Below, in pieces: positions 43,501 to 50,897 of a stretch of 64,000 nucleotides of DNA (its first letter is position 1; each line of letters opens with the position of its first letter). The notes beneath the pieces were generated by a model, which saw only the letters and a program-made list of their open reading frames with translations, searched no databases and was not told the DNA's origin. The stretch comes from Achromobacter deleyi (GTDB taxonomy: Bacteria; Pseudomonadota; Gammaproteobacteria; Burkholderiales; Burkholderiaceae_B): NCBI RefSeq assembly GCF_902859705.1, contig NZ_CADIJO010000007.1:212664-276663 (forward strand), read 5' to 3'. The position numbers were made by a program, and so were the translations under genes.

Positions 43501-43919
43501 TGGGAATACGAGCCCAGCGTGGACACATCGGTTTGCCCGGCGGTGATCAGGCTGCCGGCGCCGATGGCGGCCAGGCCATGGGCGCCCTGGCCGTCGCCCA
43601 GCGTCTTGACCGTGCTGCCGGTCAAGGTGACGCTGCCGCCCGCGCTGGCGCGCACGCCCAGGGTGGCCCGGGCGGAAGCCGAGCCGGCGCTGATGGTCAC
43701 GCCATCGCCGCGCACGGCGTTGCCGGCCACGGAAACGTCGATGGCGGCGCCGGTGCCGGCATGGGTGACGGTGTCGCCGTTGTTCAGCGTGAGCTGGGTG
43801 CTGCCGGTGGCGTCATTGACGATGACCTGGCCCAGGTCCGCGGCTGAGGTCGCGGCGGGAAGAACGGGCAGCGTGGCGGCCAGCAGGCCGAGCATGATGG
43901 GGTTCAGAGGGGTGCGCAT
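40575..43919 (-). CDS. Autotransporter (type Va) with beta-helix passenger
   Basis: This 1114-residue secreted protein starts at 43919 (AGGAG upstream) with a signal peptide (IMLGLLAATLPVLPAATSAA). The passenger (to about residue 740) consists of short repeated units rich in Thr, Ser, Val and Gly (for example LTNGTVKTLGNN-like turns), typical of a pectate-lyase-type beta-helix. A Pro/Asp/Thr-rich linker (about 745-775) leads to an autotransporter barrel of about 300 residues ending in VSYRW. It resembles pertactin-group proteins of Bordetella and is probably a surface adhesin. No RGD or protease triad was noticed. Confidence 0.93.
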   Translation of the reverse strand: MRTPLNPIMLGLLAATLPVLPAATSAADLGQVIVNDATGSTQLTLNNGDTVTHAGTGAAIDVSVAGNAVRGDGVTISAGSASARATLGVRASAGGSVTLTGSTVKTLGDGQGAHGLAAIGAGSLITAGQTDVSTLGSYSHGVYAQNGGRVDLDGGSVTTSGSGSSALRAEGANAVITAKDVTVATSLYNAGGAYVDSGGRVAMEGGTITVTGNLAPGVNVNGQNSLVTLRGTVVNAANGAGASVQGGRFEMDGGSITSSGAAVMLSSGTGPAAVADIRNATLTSTGDVSYGININAKDTSATVDNVSISALGYLGTGVWLPSTGTAFTATRFDIASSHVGIDNRAGVVTLTDGTVKTLGNNAHGLYVSREYGSSATIQATRVDIDTQGDGAVGALARVGGAAVTLEDVNITTRGASAYGLFASGTGASLSARNTVVNTSGANASGLSMSNRAAVTLDNTRFTMQGAGANGIWSYLTGSGLSNSVVLRNGSQISTQDGVGLLASGGGHTFLVSDSNITTRTGGDIDSGVLLHSRSVTVTSGGVSTVIESEQVSLDASNAVLTGDVLADSGTVDVSLKNGSTLTGALVQRGPGRINSLTLDSASAWTVRNDSSLGTLNNGGTVAFAAPAGGTGFKTLTVNNYIGGGTLVLNTQLGDDASPTDKLVIDGGTTSGNTSLRIVNAGGNGGQTEYGIRVVETVNGGTTTADAFRLDSGSTGYRASAATVSLNGYDYSLVRGGNGGVAPDWYLTSDYTPPTAPPGPTDPTDPIDPGTPAPPIAPPDPVLPGNGVKNVSPESGAYAGNRLASTRLFTHSLHDRVPAYADGDTTAATGRGLWARVQGRHDSGLRMSEGRVDVDTDSAMVQLGGDVIKAAVGQDGAAYAGLMGGYGDARSRAVSTLMLPGTTAQTRARARGKVSGYAVGIYGTYYENDLTRLGAYADTWLQYGRYTNQISSELGSVRYRSNVWSASLETGYALQPFAGGTALDALVIEPNAQVIYTRYDAKDATLQGTRMRSDGDNAWNSRVGVRVYPRAAPQADKPAVRPFLETNWLHNGGNPKVRMGENTLAALPARNALELKLGAEGRIGKQVQVSGHVFGQAGNHDQRGYGGMLNVSYRW

Positions 43920-44083
43920 GAAGGGCTCCTTGGCCCTTGGCTTTGGCGCACCCATACACATCAAACAGGACCTGGTCGGAGAACCCCCGCGTCGTTCAAG
44001 CGTACTGGCACGTCTCGGACAAAGGCGATGACGTAGCGGTAGCCTTCATGTTGCGTTGCGGCAGGACACTAAAAAACAGGACG

Positions 44084-44148
44084 ATTCTCAAAAGCGCCGC
44101 ATTGATTTGCAGGACTGGTAAGCGACTGAAAACCAGAAAATTCTCAAA
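44084..44148 (-). promoter_or_regulatory. Two TTTGAGAAT direct repeats upstream of the autotransporter
   Basis: On the minus strand TTTGAGAATTTTCTGGTTTT (from 44148) and TTTGAGAATCGTCCTGTTTT (from 44092) are near-identical, 56 bases apart, 165-229 bases upstream of the autotransporter start. The shared 9-mer equals each half of the palindrome at 33140-33155 in front of the kinase operon. Confidence 0.6.
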
Positions 44149-44204
44149 CCCGTGACGGCGATTCGATGCCTGCACGAAGCCTCGTCCGCCACCCTGCGGC
44201 GCGT

Positions 44205-45263
44205 TCAGCCCAGCGTGTCCAGCAGGGCGCGTGCCTGCGCCACGACGTCGGCGTCATTGGGCCGGAAGACCCACGGCAGGGCCTGCGCAAGCTGCGCGAA
44301 ATGGGCGTGGCTGCTGCGCGCGTAGGTGGGGTCGTAGTGACGCTCGATCAGCTCGCGCGCGAGGTCGGTGCGGCGGCCTTCGTCGATCATGCGGTGCCAT
44401 GCCGCAATGGTGTCGCGGCTGTGCAGGCCCACCAGGCGTTGCAGCTGGGATTTGAACCAATCGGGATGGGCGAACAGCTGGGCGTAGTCCTGTTGCAGAA
44501 AGGCCGCACGGTCTGCGCCGCTGGCGGTGACCGCGATGCAGGCGCCCTGATGCATGGCGGCCAACAGTGCGGCCGGCAGCGCCACCGCGCCGATCTTGCG
44601 GCTTTCGGCTTCGACGAACACGGGCCGGGTGGGATCCAGCTGACGCAGGCGGGCGGCCAGATGGGTGTCGAAGCCCTTTTGCGTGGGCTGCGCCATGCCG
44701 GGCCAGGCGCCGAGCAACGAGCCGCGGTGCGCCGCCAGCGCTTCCAGGTCCAGCGTTTGCGCGCCGGCTTGCGCCAAGGCATCCAGCAGCCGCGTCTTGC
44801 CGCTGCCGGTGGGGCCCGTCAGCACGATGAGGCGCAGCGTGGGCGGCAAGGTGTCCAGTAGGTCGAGCGTGGCGCGCCGATAGGTCTTGTAGCCGCCATC
44901 GAGCTGCCGCGCACGCCAGCCGATCATGTTGAACATCACCGTCATCGAACCCGACCGCTTGCCGCCGCGCCAGCAGTAGATCAGCGGGCGCCAGCCTTGC
45001 GGGCGATCGGCAAAGGTGGTGTCCAGGTGGGCGGCGATGTTGCGCGCGGCCAGCGCAGCCCCCAGGCGGGTCGCGTCGAACGGCGATTGGCGGTACAGCG
45101 TGCCCACGCGGGCGCGTTCGTCGTTGCTGAACACCGGCGCATTCATCGCGCCGGGGATGTGGTCGTCGGCGAATTCCAGCGGCGAGCGCACGTCGATGAT
45201 TTCGTCGAAATCATCCAGTCTGTCCAGGCCGGCGAGCAGGTGTTTCAAGGGGGAGCCATCCAA
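44205..45263 (-). CDS. mnmH: tRNA 2-selenouridine/geranyl-2-thiouridine synthase
   Basis: This 352-residue protein has an N-terminal rhodanese domain (DEIIDVRSPLEFADDHIPGAMNAPVF; catalytic Cys in IYCWRGGKRSGS) and a C-terminal P-loop domain (LTGPTGSGKTRLLDAL). This is the MnmH/SelU architecture that replaces sulfur by selenium at wobble 2-thiouridine. The length matches the family. Selenophosphate synthase is not in the window. It stands alone between the autotransporter and the phosphoesterase. Confidence 0.95.
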   Translation of the reverse strand: MDGSPLKHLLAGLDRLDDFDEIIDVRSPLEFADDHIPGAMNAPVFSNDERARVGTLYRQSPFDATRLGAALAARNIAAHLDTTFADRPQGWRPLIYCWRGGKRSGSMTVMFNMIGWRARQLDGGYKTYRRATLDLLDTLPPTLRLIVLTGPTGSGKTRLLDALAQAGAQTLDLEALAAHRGSLLGAWPGMAQPTQKGFDTHLAARLRQLDPTRPVFVEAESRKIGAVALPAALLAAMHQGACIAVTASGADRAAFLQQDYAQLFAHPDWFKSQLQRLVGLHSRDTIAAWHRMIDEGRRTDLARELIERHYDPTYARSSHAHFAQLAQALPWVFRPNDADVVAQARALLDTLG

Positions 45264-45313
45264 GGGGGGATGGCGAATTCTCGCATGCGGCGGCCGGCGA
45301 CGCGTGGCGGTGC

Positions 45314-45348
45314 GCCCGCGGGCGACGCAATGGGCGTCGTCCGCGGGC
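45314..45348. terminator. Strong GC hairpin between mnmH and the phosphoesterase gene
   Basis: A 15-bp stem with one G-T pair (45314-45328 with 45334-45348, GCCCGCGG...) lies 11 bases after the phosphoesterase stop on the minus strand. There is no T-run, so it may act as a Rho-assisted terminator or an mRNA 3' stabiliser. Confidence 0.45.
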
Positions 45349-45358
45349 GGAGGGGCCT

Positions 45359-47113
45359 TTACGCGCTGAACGTCAGCGCGTTGGTCAGGTCGCCCATGGG
45401 CTGTTGGCCGCGTGCCTTCATGGCGTCGTCGCGGGCCTTCAGGCCGTCAAGCGTGGGCAGGTCGAACAGGCGGGTGGCCAGGCGCAGGATCGAGCCGGTG
45501 TCGTAGATGGTGTGATCCACGGTGCCCTTCTTGGCGAAGGGCGACACGACGATGGCCGGAATGCGCGTGCCGGGGCCCCAGCGGTCGCCCTGGGGCGGCG
45601 CCACGTGATCCCACCAGCCGCCGTTCTCGTCGACGGTGATGACGACCACCATGTTCTGCCATTGCGCGCTCTTGCGCAGGCTGTCGACGATGTGGGCGAT
45701 GTGGCGGTCGCCCGAGTCCACATCGGCGTAGCCCGCGTGCATGTTCAGGTTGCCTTGCGGCTTGTAGAACGTCAGCGGGGGCAGCTTGCCGGCTTCGGCG
45801 TCGGCCAGGAACTTGTTGGTCGACGACAGGTCGCCCAGGCCGCCGTCGCGCAGGTGCGATGAGCGCGCCGCGGTGCCGGGGCCGGTGGTCTTGAAGTAGT
45901 TGAACGGCTGGTGGTGCGCCTGGAAGTTGGGCGACGACGGAAAGCCGGTGTTGGCGGTCGAGTCGACCGCCGCTTGCCAGCCGCCCGCGTACCAGGCCCA
46001 GTCCAGGCCCTTGGCGGTCATCAGGTCGCCGATGTTGTTGTGATCCTGCGGCACCATGGTCTGCGGGCTGGTGGCGTCGGCCAGCTCGGGGTGCGTGGCA
46101 TCGCGCGAGAAGGACGGCCAGTAGGGCGGGGCCATGGTGTTGACGCCGTAGCCGTCCGGGGTCAGCGCGCTGGCGCCGAACTGCGGAATGCCGGTGAGCG
46201 CGCTGGCGGGCGAGGTGGGCTTGGGCTGCAGGCGCGGGTCAGTCGGGTCGCTGCTTTGCAGCTGTGCGATCTGGGTGCTGGCCGGCGAGGTCGTGGCGTT
46301 GGGGTAGAACGGTGGGCGACCAGCCACCAGGTACTGGTGGTTCAGGAACGAACCGCCGAACGCGCCCTGGAAGAAGTTGTCGCACAGCACGAATTCCTGG
46401 GCCAGCTTCCACAGGCGCAGGTTGTAGGCGGAATCGCTGTAGTGGCCCATGACGAGCGCACCCGAGTCGGCCCAGGCGACGAAGCGGTCGTTCTTGCCGC
46501 CGTTGATCTGCATCTGGTTCTGGTAGAACACGTGCCAGAGGTCGCGCGTGACCACGCCTTGCGGCAGCGGCTCGCCCTGCGGTCCGCGCAGGTCGAACGG
46601 CGCGTTGGCCAGGTTGTTCATGTAGGGCGCGGCCTGGTCGACCTGGTAGGTGACGTGGTTGGCCTGTTGCGAGGTCGGCACCATGCCGCCCCACACGGGC
46701 GGCAGCACCGACAGCGGCGTGCCGTCGCGGTCGTTCTGCGTGTAGTCGGCGGCGGTCAGCGCGGACAGCGGCTTTTCCACGCCGGGGAAATTGGCGAACA
46801 GGTTGTTGAAGCTGCGGTTCTCGGCAAAGATCACGACCACCGTCTTGACGTTCTTGCGCAACAGCGCAGTGACGTCGGGCGCGGCGGGCGGCGTGGCGGG
46901 AGGCGGCGGCGTCGTGGTGCCGTTGTTGTCGTCATCGCTATCGCTGGAACACCCGGCCAGCGCGCCCAGGGTGGCGGCGCTGGCGCCGAGCGCGGCGATG
47001 CCGGTCAGGAAGCCCCGGCGGGTGGCGCGGACAGGCGAATCGGCGCCCACGGGGTCAGCGGCCGTCGGCGTCGCGGCAGCCTGCGCGTTCGCGCTCTTTT
47101 CTTTTTCAGACAT
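45359..47113 (-). CDS. Tat-exported phosphoesterase (AcpA/phospholipase C-like)
   Basis: This 584-residue protein has a twin-arginine signal (TRRGFLTGIAALGASAATLG) followed by a lipobox-like LAGCSS, so it may be a Tat lipoprotein. An Asp/Asn-rich and Thr/Pro-rich linker precedes the alkaline-phosphatase-like core of the PF04185 family (bacterial acid phosphatases and phospholipases C): VVIFAENRSFNNLFANFPG, LCDNFFQGAFGGSFLNH and VVITVDENGGWWDHVAPP. The metal and nucleophile residues look intact. The substrate (phospholipid or phosphomonoester) is open. Confidence 0.92.
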   Translation of the reverse strand: MSEKEKSANAQAAATPTAADPVGADSPVRATRRGFLTGIAALGASAATLGALAGCSSDSDDDNNGTTTPPPPATPPAAPDVTALLRKNVKTVVVIFAENRSFNNLFANFPGVEKPLSALTAADYTQNDRDGTPLSVLPPVWGGMVPTSQQANHVTYQVDQAAPYMNNLANAPFDLRGPQGEPLPQGVVTRDLWHVFYQNQMQINGGKNDRFVAWADSGALVMGHYSDSAYNLRLWKLAQEFVLCDNFFQGAFGGSFLNHQYLVAGRPPFYPNATTSPASTQIAQLQSSDPTDPRLQPKPTSPASALTGIPQFGASALTPDGYGVNTMAPPYWPSFSRDATHPELADATSPQTMVPQDHNNIGDLMTAKGLDWAWYAGGWQAAVDSTANTGFPSSPNFQAHHQPFNYFKTTGPGTAARSSHLRDGGLGDLSSTNKFLADAEAGKLPPLTFYKPQGNLNMHAGYADVDSGDRHIAHIVDSLRKSAQWQNMVVVITVDENGGWWDHVAPPQGDRWGPGTRIPAIVVSPFAKKGTVDHTIYDTGSILRLATRLFDLPTLDGLKARDDAMKARGQQPMGDLTNALTFSA

Positions 47114-47315
47114 GGTTGTAGACCTTGCGGAGAGGGCGGCGCCCTGTCATTGCGCCACGGGATCGCCGGATGACAGCCGGCATCGTTAACGGCCGCTAGG
47201 CTAGAGACGCAAGGTTCTATCGATGTGACGTTCTGCTGTCAGCAAGCTGTACGCCGGGGAGCGCCGCGCAGATTTCCCTTAGACTGGTGGAATTGGTGAA
47301 ACCCGAGTGAAAGCA

Positions 47316-47945
47316 ATGACCGACAATTCCGCAGCCGAACCGGCGCGCAAGGCGGCGCCGTCCCGCACCAAGCCGCCGGAAGTGCGGCTGGAAGAACTGA
47401 TGGGCGCGGCCGAAGCACTGTTCCTGGAAAAGGGCGTGGATGCCACCACCATCAGCGAGATCACGGAAGCGGCCGGGGTCGCCAAGGGCACGTTCTACGT
47501 CTATTTCCCGTCCAAGCAGGAAATGCTGGCCGCGCTGGCCGAGCGTTATGTCGGCCAGTTCGTGCAGGCGCTGGATGAGGCCATCGGCGCTTGCGCCGAC
47601 AACGACTGGGTGGGGCGGCTGCGCGCCTGGATCCACGCCAACGTGGCGACGTATCTGCGCACCTATCGGGTGCACGACATTGTCTTCACGCATACCCATC
47701 ACCATGCGCGCGAAGGCCACACCGAAAACGCCGTGATCCGGCAACTGATCGGCATTCTGCAGGCTGGCATGCAGGCCGGCGCCTGGAAGCTCGACAATCC
47801 CCGCATGACGGCGCTGTTGATCTACGCGGGCGTGCACTGTGCGACGGACGATGCCATCCTGGCCAAGCTGCCGGATGCCACGGATTTCGCGGATGGCGTT
47901 GCCGATGCGTACTTGCGCATGCTGGGCGTGCCGCTGCAGGGGTGA
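47316..47945 (+). CDS. TetR-family transcriptional regulator
   Basis: This 209-residue repressor has an N-terminal helix-turn-helix (ATTISEITEAAGVAKGTFYVYFPSKQEML, about residues 42-70) and a TetR-type helical C-terminal domain containing an unusual His run (VFTHTHHHAREGHTE). The ATG at 47316 is taken; a GTG nine bases earlier is possible. It is divergent from the phosphoesterase gene with a 202-base gap that includes a short perfect dyad TGCTG-T-CAGCA (47234-47244). It may control that gene. Confidence 0.9.
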   Translation: MTDNSAAEPARKAAPSRTKPPEVRLEELMGAAEALFLEKGVDATTISEITEAAGVAKGTFYVYFPSKQEMLAALAERYVGQFVQALDEAIGACADNDWVGRLRAWIHANVATYLRTYRVHDIVFTHTHHHAREGHTENAVIRQLIGILQAGMQAGAWKLDNPRMTALLIYAGVHCATDDAILAKLPDATDFADGVADAYLRMLGVPLQG

Positions 47946-48105
47946 CGAGTCTGGCGGGGCGCGTCGCCTGATCTGGCGCCACTGCCGGTTGGCGATTCGG
48001 ATCCGCCTGCGTGGGGAGTCAAAGCGGCGCCGTCTGTCGCTGTCATCCGCCCCCGACTTGCACGCTTTGCGAAACAACGCTATGATTCAAGGCTTGCTTT
48101 TTCAC

Positions 48106-48182
48106 GCGCCCGTAGCTCAGCTGGATAGAGTACCTGGCTACGAACCAGGGGGTCGTAGGTTCGAATCCTGCCGGGCGCGCCA
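48106..48182 (+). tRNA. tRNA-Arg(ACG), copy 1
   Basis: This is a 77-base gene with encoded CCA. The acceptor stem GCGCCCG pairs with CGGGCGC. The anticodon stem CCTGG/CCAGG encloses CTACGAA with anticodon ACG (48140-48142), read as ICG after deamination. The T-arm GGTTCGAATCC is intact. It is identical to the copy at 48747-48823. Confidence 0.98.
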
Positions 48183-48224
48183 AAAAACCGCAAAGAAAGT
48201 AGTAAAAAACGCAGTAAAAAATGG

Positions 48225-48257
48225 AAAGGCCTTTGATCTCGAATCGAAGGCCTTTTT
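48225..48257 (+). terminator. Rho-independent terminator after tRNA-Arg copy 1
   Basis: AAAGGCCTTTGAT (48225-48237) pairs with ATCGAAGGCCTTT (48243-48255) with one G-T pair and a five-base loop. It ends in five T residues. Confidence 0.85.
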
Positions 48258-48310
48258 GTTTTGCGCGGTAGTTTTATGTGTTGGTTTTGCGTGTTAAGTG
48301 CGATCAATGC

Positions 48311-48355
48311 AGCAATAACCCAGCCAGCAATAACCCATCCCGCGATAACCCATCA
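48311..48355. repeat. Three tandem copies of a 15-base unit overlapping the DUF3079 stop
   Basis: AGCAATAACCCAGCC, AGCAATAACCCATCC and CGCGATAACCCATCA follow each other at 48311, 48326 and 48341. The last three bases of the third copy are the stop codon of the leftward DUF3079 gene, so the array is its immediate 3' untranslated region. Confidence 0.75.
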
Positions 48356-48565
48356 AGCTGCGCGGGTTTGCGCCACGGTCTCTTCTTCGCTGTCATCCAG
48401 GCCCCAGTTTCCGACGGTGTACCAATCGTCGCCCAATAGTTCGGCGGGATGCATGGTGCGGTCCGAGCCATTGCCACAGGCCAAGGCGTCGGTCGCGCAG
48501 TAGCGGTCGCAACCCCAGCAGACGCGCTCGGGGTGTTTGGGATGCAGTGGAAATTTCTTGGCCAT
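48353..48565 (-). CDS. DUF3079-family small Cys-rich protein
   Basis: This 70-residue protein begins MAKKFPLHPKHPERVCWGCD, then RYCATDALACGNGSDRTMHPAELLGDDW, the DUF3079 signature with four Cys (CxxC plus two) that could bind a metal. The ATG at 48565 is chosen because the conserved domain starts exactly there; the frame is open further upstream but without family similarity. It lies on the opposite strand between two identical tRNA-Arg genes. The function of the family is unknown. Confidence 0.85.
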   Translation of the reverse strand: MAKKFPLHPKHPERVCWGCDRYCATDALACGNGSDRTMHPAELLGDDWYTVGNWGLDDSEEETVAQTRAA

Positions 48566-48746
48566 GTCAGTCGCTGGGTGAAGGCGTGCGTGCCGTTCAG
48601 TCCAGCGTACTGCGGCGTGCCCGCGCGCCATTTGATGTGGCGCAACGCCATGTGGCGCAACCCCGCATGCCGACGCCCGTCGCAGGTCAGGGCCCGGCTG
48701 ATTTGCGGACCCTTCCTGCTTCATGTTATAAACACGCCTCTTTAGC

Positions 48747-48823
48747 GCGCCCGTAGCTCAGCTGGATAGAGTACCTGGCTACGAACCAGGGGGTCGTAGG
48801 TTCGAATCCTGCCGGGCGCGCCA
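48747..48823 (+). tRNA. tRNA-Arg(ACG), copy 2
   Basis: This is a 77-base gene, identical in sequence to copy 1, with encoded CCA and anticodon ACG. The flanks outside the gene differ, apart from a few bases, so it looks like an old duplication with conserved function. Confidence 0.98.
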
Positions 48824-48832
48824 CCTTATTCG

Positions 48833-48864
48833 AACGGCCTGACGGTTTTCCGTCAGGCCGTTTT
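48833..48864 (+). terminator. Rho-independent terminator after tRNA-Arg copy 2
   Basis: AACGGCCTGACGG (48833-48845) and its inverse (48850-48862) form a perfect 13-bp stem with a TTTT loop, followed by T residues to 48864. Confidence 0.92.
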
Positions 48865-48889
48865 GTTTGGTCGAACGACGCGCGTCGTC

Positions 48890-49486
48890 TTACCAGACCC
48901 GGTACGTCTGGCCCGTCTGGGCGCCTTCGACGCTGCGGCTGTACGCCAGCGCCACCCGCTTGGCGGGGGCGGCTTCGAAGCCCGGGAAGTAGGGTCCGTA
49001 ACCTTCCCAGGACTCCTGCAGCACCGTGGGGCTCACCGAGTTGATGCGTGCGCCCGCCAGTTCGACCGCCGCACCGCGCACAAAACCATCAATGGCCGAG
49101 TTGACCGCCGACGCGTTGGCGCCGAAGCGGATCGGTTCGTCGCTGACGATGCCGCTGGTCAACGTGATCGAGCCGCCCTGGTTCAGGTAGTGCTGGCCGA
49201 TCAAGGCCAGGTCGACCTGGCCCAGCAGCTTGTCGTGCAGGCCGATCTTGAATTGTTCAGCGGTCATTTCCGCCAGCGGGCCGAAGTGCAGGGCGCCGGC
49301 GGTGGAGACGATGGCGTCCACTTTACCCACCCGTTCGAACAAGGCGCGGATGCTGTCGCTGCGGGTGATGTCCACCTGGTATTGGCCCTGGGTCTTGCCC
49401 ACGGTGATGATCTCGTGGCGCTGGCCGAGTTCTTGGGCGACCGCGCGGCCGATGGTGCCGCTGGCGCCGATAAGGACGATTTTCAT
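48890..49486 (-). CDS. Short-chain dehydrogenase/reductase-like protein lacking the catalytic Tyr
   Basis: This 198-residue Rossmann-fold protein has the nucleotide site IGASGTIGRAVAQEL, STAGALHFGPL and SITLTSGI. At the usual YxxxK position the sequence is GANASAVNSAIDGF, so the Tyr and Lys are absent. This is typical of one SDR subgroup often paired with a LysR regulator, and it may bind NAD(P) without classical catalysis. The ATG at 49486 follows AGGAAA. It is divergent from the LysR gene at 49619. Confidence 0.88.
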   Translation of the reverse strand: MKIVLIGASGTIGRAVAQELGQRHEIITVGKTQGQYQVDITRSDSIRALFERVGKVDAIVSTAGALHFGPLAEMTAEQFKIGLHDKLLGQVDLALIGQHYLNQGGSITLTSGIVSDEPIRFGANASAVNSAIDGFVRGAAVELAGARINSVSPTVLQESWEGYGPYFPGFEAAPAKRVALAYSRSVEGAQTGQTYRVW

Positions 49487-49559
49487 GAGGGTTTCCTGAT
49501 AAGCCGTGAATGGGGCGCAGCGGACGGTCCGCCAGCGCATGAAAGCATTCTGCCGGTTG

Positions 49560-49585
49560 CATTCCTATGGAAAAATCCAGGAATG
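49560..49585. promoter_or_regulatory. Dyad in the SDR/LysR divergent promoter region
   Basis: CATTCCT (49560-49566) and AGGAATG (49579-49585) are perfect inverse arms around a 12-base A-rich centre that itself contains TGGA/TCCA. The dyad lies 34-59 bases before the LysR start and about 75 bases before the SDR start, a typical position for a LysR recognition site. Confidence 0.5.
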
Positions 49586-49618
49586 GTTGGAACACTTCAC
49601 ACTCAGGGTGCGTAATTC

Positions 49619-50533
49619 ATGGATCGTCTGCTCAGCATGGAGATCTTCGTGGCGGTGGTCGAGCTGGGCAGCCTGACGGCTGCTGCCGCCCGCCACGAGA
49701 TGTCGCCCGCCATGGCGGCCAAGCACATCAAGGCGCTCGAGGCGCGGCTGGGCCTGCGCCTGATGAACCGCACCACCCGCCGCCAGAGCCTGACCGAGGC
49801 GGGCCAGGCCTACTACGCGCGCAGCAAGGCCATCCTGGCCGACATCCGCGATGCGGAGCAGGGCGCCGAAGCGCTGCGCGTCGCGCCGCGCGGCACGCTG
49901 CGGATCACGTCGACGGTGTCATTCGGGTCGGTGGCCCTGGCGCCGGCCGTGGCCGACTACCTGGACCTTTATCCGGATGTGAGCGTCGAGCTGGCATTGA
50001 GTGATGTCGTCGAGGACATGGTGGCCTCGCGCTACGACCTGGCCGTGCGCATTGGTGAACCGCAAGACTCCGGCCTGGTGGCGCGGCGCATCGGCAGCTA
50101 CCAGATGATCATCTGCGCCGCACCGGCCTACCTGGCGCGCCATGGCACCCCGGATACGCCCGCCGACCTGGCGCGCCACCAATGCCTGGACTTTTCCTAT
50201 TGGGGCCGCCGCACGGGCTGGCGCCTGGCCGACGGCATGGGGGGCGATGCCGACTATCCGCCGACCAGCCGCTTCATTTCCAACAACGGCCAGGCGCTGC
50301 GCCAGGCCGCCCTGGCTGGCTTCGGCATCGTGCTGCAACCGGAAATCCTGTTGGCCGACGACGTGCGCGCGGGCAGGCTGACGCCGATCCTGCGGCCCCA
50401 TTGGCCCGCCGCCCGGCCGATCACGTTGCTGTACGCAAAAGACAGGCAGGCGCTACCCAAGCTCACGACGTTCGTGGATTTCGTCGTGGCCCGTTTCACG
50501 GGGAAGTCGGGCGGGCGCGCCCGGGGCGGGTAG
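49619..50533 (+). CDS. LysR-type transcriptional regulator (CrgA/YafC-like)
   Basis: This 304-residue regulator has an N-terminal helix-turn-helix (GSLTAAAARHEMSPAMAAKHIKALEARLG) and NRTTRRQSLTEAG, the pattern of the aerobic-gene/YafC subgroup. The C-terminal effector domain is of normal length (for example YDLAVRIGEPQDSGLVARRIG). It is divergent from the SDR gene and probably represses it; the dyad at 49560-49585 is the candidate operator. It is convergent with a small leftward gene. Confidence 0.93.
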   Translation: MDRLLSMEIFVAVVELGSLTAAAARHEMSPAMAAKHIKALEARLGLRLMNRTTRRQSLTEAGQAYYARSKAILADIRDAEQGAEALRVAPRGTLRITSTVSFGSVALAPAVADYLDLYPDVSVELALSDVVEDMVASRYDLAVRIGEPQDSGLVARRIGSYQMIICAAPAYLARHGTPDTPADLARHQCLDFSYWGRRTGWRLADGMGGDADYPPTSRFISNNGQALRQAALAGFGIVLQPEILLADDVRAGRLTPILRPHWPAARPITLLYAKDRQALPKLTTFVDFVVARFTGKSGGRARGG

Positions 50534-50545
50534 GGCTTGCGGGCA

Positions 50546-50794
50546 TCAGCCGCGTCGTCGATCGACCGCCGTCAGGCAGGTGCCGTTCTTGATCAGTTGA
50601 TAGACCTGCCCGCCCAGCCACGAGACCTTTTCGCCTGAACTGGTGCGGCAGACGCAGTGCGTCTTGGGATCGAAGCGGGACGTGCCCAGCGCCGAATAGG
50701 CGTCCGGGTCCGACACGAAGCGCTCGATGCGGTATAGCGTGCCGTCCGGGGCAGTGGCCAGGACGTCGGTCAATCGTCTTGCGGTTCCGAGCAT
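50546..50794 (-). CDS. 82-residue stand-alone copy of an uncharacterised CxC/SWxG domain
   Basis: This small protein has no signal peptide. The core LTDVLATAPDGTLYRIERF, CVCR, VSWLGGQVYQLIKNGTCLTAVD parallels the N-terminal half of the next leftward gene (LPDVFVRSPDGVLHRVVRH, CECM, LSWIGENLYRQVNGGTIFTAE). GGAGG eight bases before the ATG supports the start. The CxC pair and the GT/TA strand suggest a small beta-rich, perhaps metal-binding fold. I do not recognise the family. Confidence 0.78.
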   Translation of the reverse strand: MLGTARRLTDVLATAPDGTLYRIERFVSDPDAYSALGTSRFDPKTHCVCRTSSGEKVSWLGGQVYQLIKNGTCLTAVDRRRG

Positions 50795-50897
50795 TTGAAA
50801 TACCTCCGATGCGCGGGCCGTCTTTCACGCGGCGCCAAAGTTGCTCGAACAGTTTCATCAAGCCAGGCGAACAGGTCATGACAACCCTGGCCTGGCG

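Noticed and set aside
48311..48355. CRISPR-like array
   Set aside because: Only three 15-base units without spacers and no cas genes; it is a simple tandem repeat.
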